A DNA stretch of 53,503 nucleotides, from NCBI GenBank assembly GCA_910588165.1, contig CAJUOR010000004.1, forward strand, positions 1-53,503. The letters run 5' to 3'. Origin of the DNA: an uncultured Thomasclavelia sp. GTDB lineage: Bacteria > Bacillota_I > Bacilli_A > Erysipelotrichales > Coprobacillaceae. Under the pieces are notes generated by a model. The model ran no database searches. It had not been told where the DNA came from and saw only the letters and a list, made by a program, of their open reading frames with translations. The translations under genes and the position numbers were made by a program. Below, piece after piece: positions 51,257 to 53,503 of this stretch. Numbering within the stretch: position 1 is the first letter of the stretch; every line of letters starts with the position of its first letter.

Positions 51257-53119
51257 ATGATGAAAGCAAAAAAAGTAATGAGTACAGCTATGGCGATGTT
51301 GATGTTGGCAGGCTGTGGTGGCTCAGGTAAGGTGGAGTACACAGCAGAATACGACACCAAAAATTTCAAAGACTACATTGTCGCAGGGAAGGATTTCGAA
51401 TCTTTAAACTATCTCACAAGCTATTTAGCTGTCGATGGACGCTTGACAACTAATTTTGTCGATTACCTGATTACGACAGACCGGTATGGTCAAACAATTC
51501 CATGTTTGGCAGAATCTTGGAGCCATAATGATGACTATTCTGTTTGGACCTTTAATTTAAGAAAAGGTGTGCAATGGATGACTAGAGATGGCAAAGCATA
51601 TGGCGAAGTTACGGCTGATGACTTTGTGTATTCTGTTGAGTATATCTTAAATCCGGACAATGTATCAGGCAATTTGGAAATGACGTTCTTGATTCAAGGA
51701 GCTAAAAACTATTACCAAAACAAATTAGACGGTAAAAAAGCGGATATGAAAGATGTCGGGGTTAAAGCCATAGATGATTATACTGTTCAGTACACAATGG
51801 AAAACGGAGGTAAACCTTATTTTATCTCAGCGGCTCAGTATTCATCATTTAGACCGGCAAATCGTCAGTTTATTGAATCTATTCCTGATAAAGATGGGAT
51901 TGAAGGAACTAGACGCTTTGGCTCAACGGCGGATTTAATTCTATATTGTGGACCGTATGTGATGGAGGATTATACCAGAGATAATTCCAAAACATTAGTT
52001 AAAAATGAAAATTATTGGGATAAAGAAGCAAAATTGTTTGATACTGTTTCAATTATTTCAATTAAAGATGAGGAATCGGCATTGGAATATTTTGAACGTG
52101 GCGAACTTCACTATGCCCCATTATCTGCAACTCAGGTTGTTTCCCAACAAAATAAAGGCAATCAATATCTTGTGCAACAAGATTTATCTCGAAGTGTTTA
52201 CGGTATGTTGATGAATAATGCAGCTAGATTTGAAGGTGCTGAAAATTCTAATAAAGCGGTCAATAATGAAAACTTCCGTAAAGCTTTATTCTATGGAATT
52301 GATGCTGATCAGTATAATGAAGTTTCAACCCCCGGTGATGTGACAAGTGTTCGTGCCTATGGTTTTACAGCTCAAAATTTTGTAACGACCGAAGATGGTA
52401 GAGATTATACATCATTAGGTAAATTAGGCGAATGGCAAGAGTATCATTTTAATCCGGAATTAGCTCAAGAGTATCGTGATAAAGCAAGAGAGGAATTATC
52501 TGCTCAAGGCGTAACCTTCCCGATTAAGTTTGTCGTTAATGCGAAATCCGGTGATGAAACCGGCACAAATAAATTAGTTGTTTTTAAATCAGTGTTAGAA
52601 GAAGTATTAGGTGAGGATTTCATTGATGTTCAAATCGAAAGTTATTCACAGTCATGGTACACAGATGTTAGGGATAAAGGTAATTATTCAGTCTATATTG
52701 TCGGCTGGTCCCCTGACTATAAAGACCCTATCAATGTTTTAAATACGATGACTAATACTTCCGGACAAATCAATGATGCCTATAATCTTGAAGGCGCTGT
52801 GACGCATTTTGATATTCCGGAATTTACCCAAATGGTTGAAGAGGCTAATGCCATTACGACAGATACAACTAAAAGATATACAGCTTTCGCCAATGCCGAA
52901 GCATATCTATTAGAACACGCGTATTTTGTACCAATGCTTACAGCCGGAGGGAATTACCAAGTAACAACGATTAACAGATATTCCAAAGCATATACAGGTG
53001 GCGATTCTACCAGATACGTCAATTGGGACGTGAAAGATCATGCGATTACGACAGAAGAAATGGCAGGCTATCGCGAAGAGTGGGAAGCCAAACGTAAAGA
53101 ATTAGGTTTAGCGCAATAA
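51257..53119 (+). CDS. OppA-type oligopeptide-binding lipoprotein
   Basis: Extracellular solute-binding protein of family 5, 621 residues, anchored by a lipid on the cysteine in the lipobox LMLAGCGG. It would capture peptides for an Opp-type ABC importer. Family features: LAESWSHNDDYSVWTFNLRKGVQW near the N-terminus, TADDFVYSVEYIL, the mid-protein NNENFRKALFYGID and the late VYIVGWSPDYKDP. The ATG at 51257 follows AAGGAGAGG; in-frame codons upstream to 51185 belong to the T-box terminator. No permease genes lie in the remaining 380 bases. Control by two leucine T-boxes suggests peptide uptake for amino-acid supply. Confidence 0.92.
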   Translation: MMKAKKVMSTAMAMLMLAGCGGSGKVEYTAEYDTKNFKDYIVAGKDFESLNYLTSYLAVDGRLTTNFVDYLITTDRYGQTIPCLAESWSHNDDYSVWTFNLRKGVQWMTRDGKAYGEVTADDFVYSVEYILNPDNVSGNLEMTFLIQGAKNYYQNKLDGKKADMKDVGVKAIDDYTVQYTMENGGKPYFISAAQYSSFRPANRQFIESIPDKDGIEGTRRFGSTADLILYCGPYVMEDYTRDNSKTLVKNENYWDKEAKLFDTVSIISIKDEESALEYFERGELHYAPLSATQVVSQQNKGNQYLVQQDLSRSVYGMLMNNAARFEGAENSNKAVNNENFRKALFYGIDADQYNEVSTPGDVTSVRAYGFTAQNFVTTEDGRDYTSLGKLGEWQEYHFNPELAQEYRDKAREELSAQGVTFPIKFVVNAKSGDETGTNKLVVFKSVLEEVLGEDFIDVQIESYSQSWYTDVRDKGNYSVYIVGWSPDYKDPINVLNTMTNTSGQINDAYNLEGAVTHFDIPEFTQMVEEANAITTDTTKRYTAFANAEAYLLEHAYFVPMLTAGGNYQVTTINRYSKAYTGGDSTRYVNWDVKDHAITTEEMAGYREEWEAKRKELGLAQ

Positions 53120-53232
53120 AAGATAGAAATATCTATTGATAATCTACGTATTATAAAAAAGTAGTGATTGATAAAATATTTGAAAGGTATACGGTATTTT
53201 AATCTACTTGTTGTGTAGGCTATTTTAATCGA

Positions 53233-53277
53233 GATGGAAAGGTAATGGGCTCAATTGAGTTTATTGCCTTTTTTATA
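53233..53277 (+). terminator. Terminator after the oligopeptide-binding protein gene
   Basis: AAAGGTAAT pairs with ATTGCCTTT around an inner CTCAATTGAG palindrome, followed by T6. Confidence 0.7.
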
Positions 53278-53503
53278 TGGCATATTTAAGGGTGTTTTTT
53301 TGAACACAGCACTTTAAGACATCGATGAAAACGTCGTTTTTATTGATAGGATTTATGTCGAGGAAGATGGAAAAACTACTTTAAACAAAGGGACTATACT
53401 GATTTTGTGTTAAAATACAAAAAAATATTGACTTCATGAAAATTTAGATATAAAACCTGACTTTGGTATCCAGCATTAAAATATAGTGATAGTTAAAAAA
53501 GCA
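53278..53503 (+). other. AT-rich end region without a clear gene
   Basis: No intact gene is seen. A frame from 53316 reads a protein-like stretch (DIDENVVFIDRIYVEEDG) to a TAA near 53410 but has no start codon or ribosome-binding site and could be a gene remnant. Confidence 0.2.

Noticed and set aside
1..53503. CRISPR arrays, tRNA or rRNA genes, intact insertion sequences or prophage
   Set aside because: No regularly spaced repeats, tRNA TPsiC-type boxes, rRNA cores or transposase/integrase motifs were found when reading through; the only tRNA-related elements are the T-boxes.

Overview
The window is a 53.5 kb piece of a low-GC Gram-positive (Bacillota) chromosome. It carries T-box and TPP riboswitches, CcpA-type cre sites, a lactose/cellobiose-family PTS permease, an ECF thiamine S component, Rex, CsoR, RelQ and pyruvate phosphate dikinase. 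AT-rich third positions, TTG and GTG starts with strong AGGAGG sites, and dense tail-to-tail gene packing fit a fermentative member of the Erysipelotrichales. That placement is an inference from style and gene content; there is no rRNA gene here to test it.

Region by region. 1-4.7 kb: the 3' part of a PTS IIC gene, then an amidohydrolase, a GH4 phospho-glycosidase and an RDD membrane protein. 4.7-5.5 kb: a sparse stretch with a membrane-protein gene split by a frameshift at an A7 run. 5.5-8.4 kb: a copper module (copA, csoR) behind a CsoR-like operator, where copA appears to hold a second internal start for a CopZ-sized chaperone. 8.4-18.6 kb: a second P-type ATPase, an ADP-ribosylglycohydrolase-like protein coupled to glpK, feoAB behind a palindromic operator, a permuted NlpC/P60-like protein coupled to a SEC-C methionine aminopeptidase, and an alpha/beta hydrolase. 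18.6-25.8 kb: pyrC, two Cof-type HAD phosphatases, an ABC importer of the TrpXYZ type controlled by a T-box, and a ZIP transporter. 25.8-31.9 kb: a TPR plus OB-fold protein, a divergent PemK/MazF-like protein, a PepV-type dipeptidase, ackA, and a TPP riboswitch with thiT. 32.1-37.6 kb: the DUF402-tsaE-tsaB-rimI-tsaD-rex operon, followed by T-box-controlled asnS. 37.6-41.6 kb (minus strand): two small membrane proteins, a secreted-protein pseudogene with two in-frame stops under a cre-bearing promoter, an LCP-family protein and an XRE regulator. 41.6-47.0 kb: a calcineurin-like phosphoesterase overlapping a two-domain protein (an unusual N-terminal domain fused to a D-2-hydroxyacid dehydrogenase), then a DbpA-like RNA helicase overlapping a glycosylasparaginase. 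47.1-53.5 kb: ppdK, relQ, and an OppA-type lipoprotein behind two tandem T-boxes.

Most of this is ordinary chromosomal housekeeping. The parts that look least ordinary are: the phosphoesterase / middle-component-like / dehydrogenase pair at 41.7-44.5 kb; the ADP-ribosylhydrolase-like protein that lacks its metal-binding motifs and is coupled to glycerol kinase; the gene-in-gene CopZ; the tandem, apparently leucine-specific T-boxes before an oligopeptide-binding protein; and the ABC ATPase with a roughly 70-residue insertion between its signature motif and Walker B. All functional statements come from motif recognition by eye; no database search was possible.
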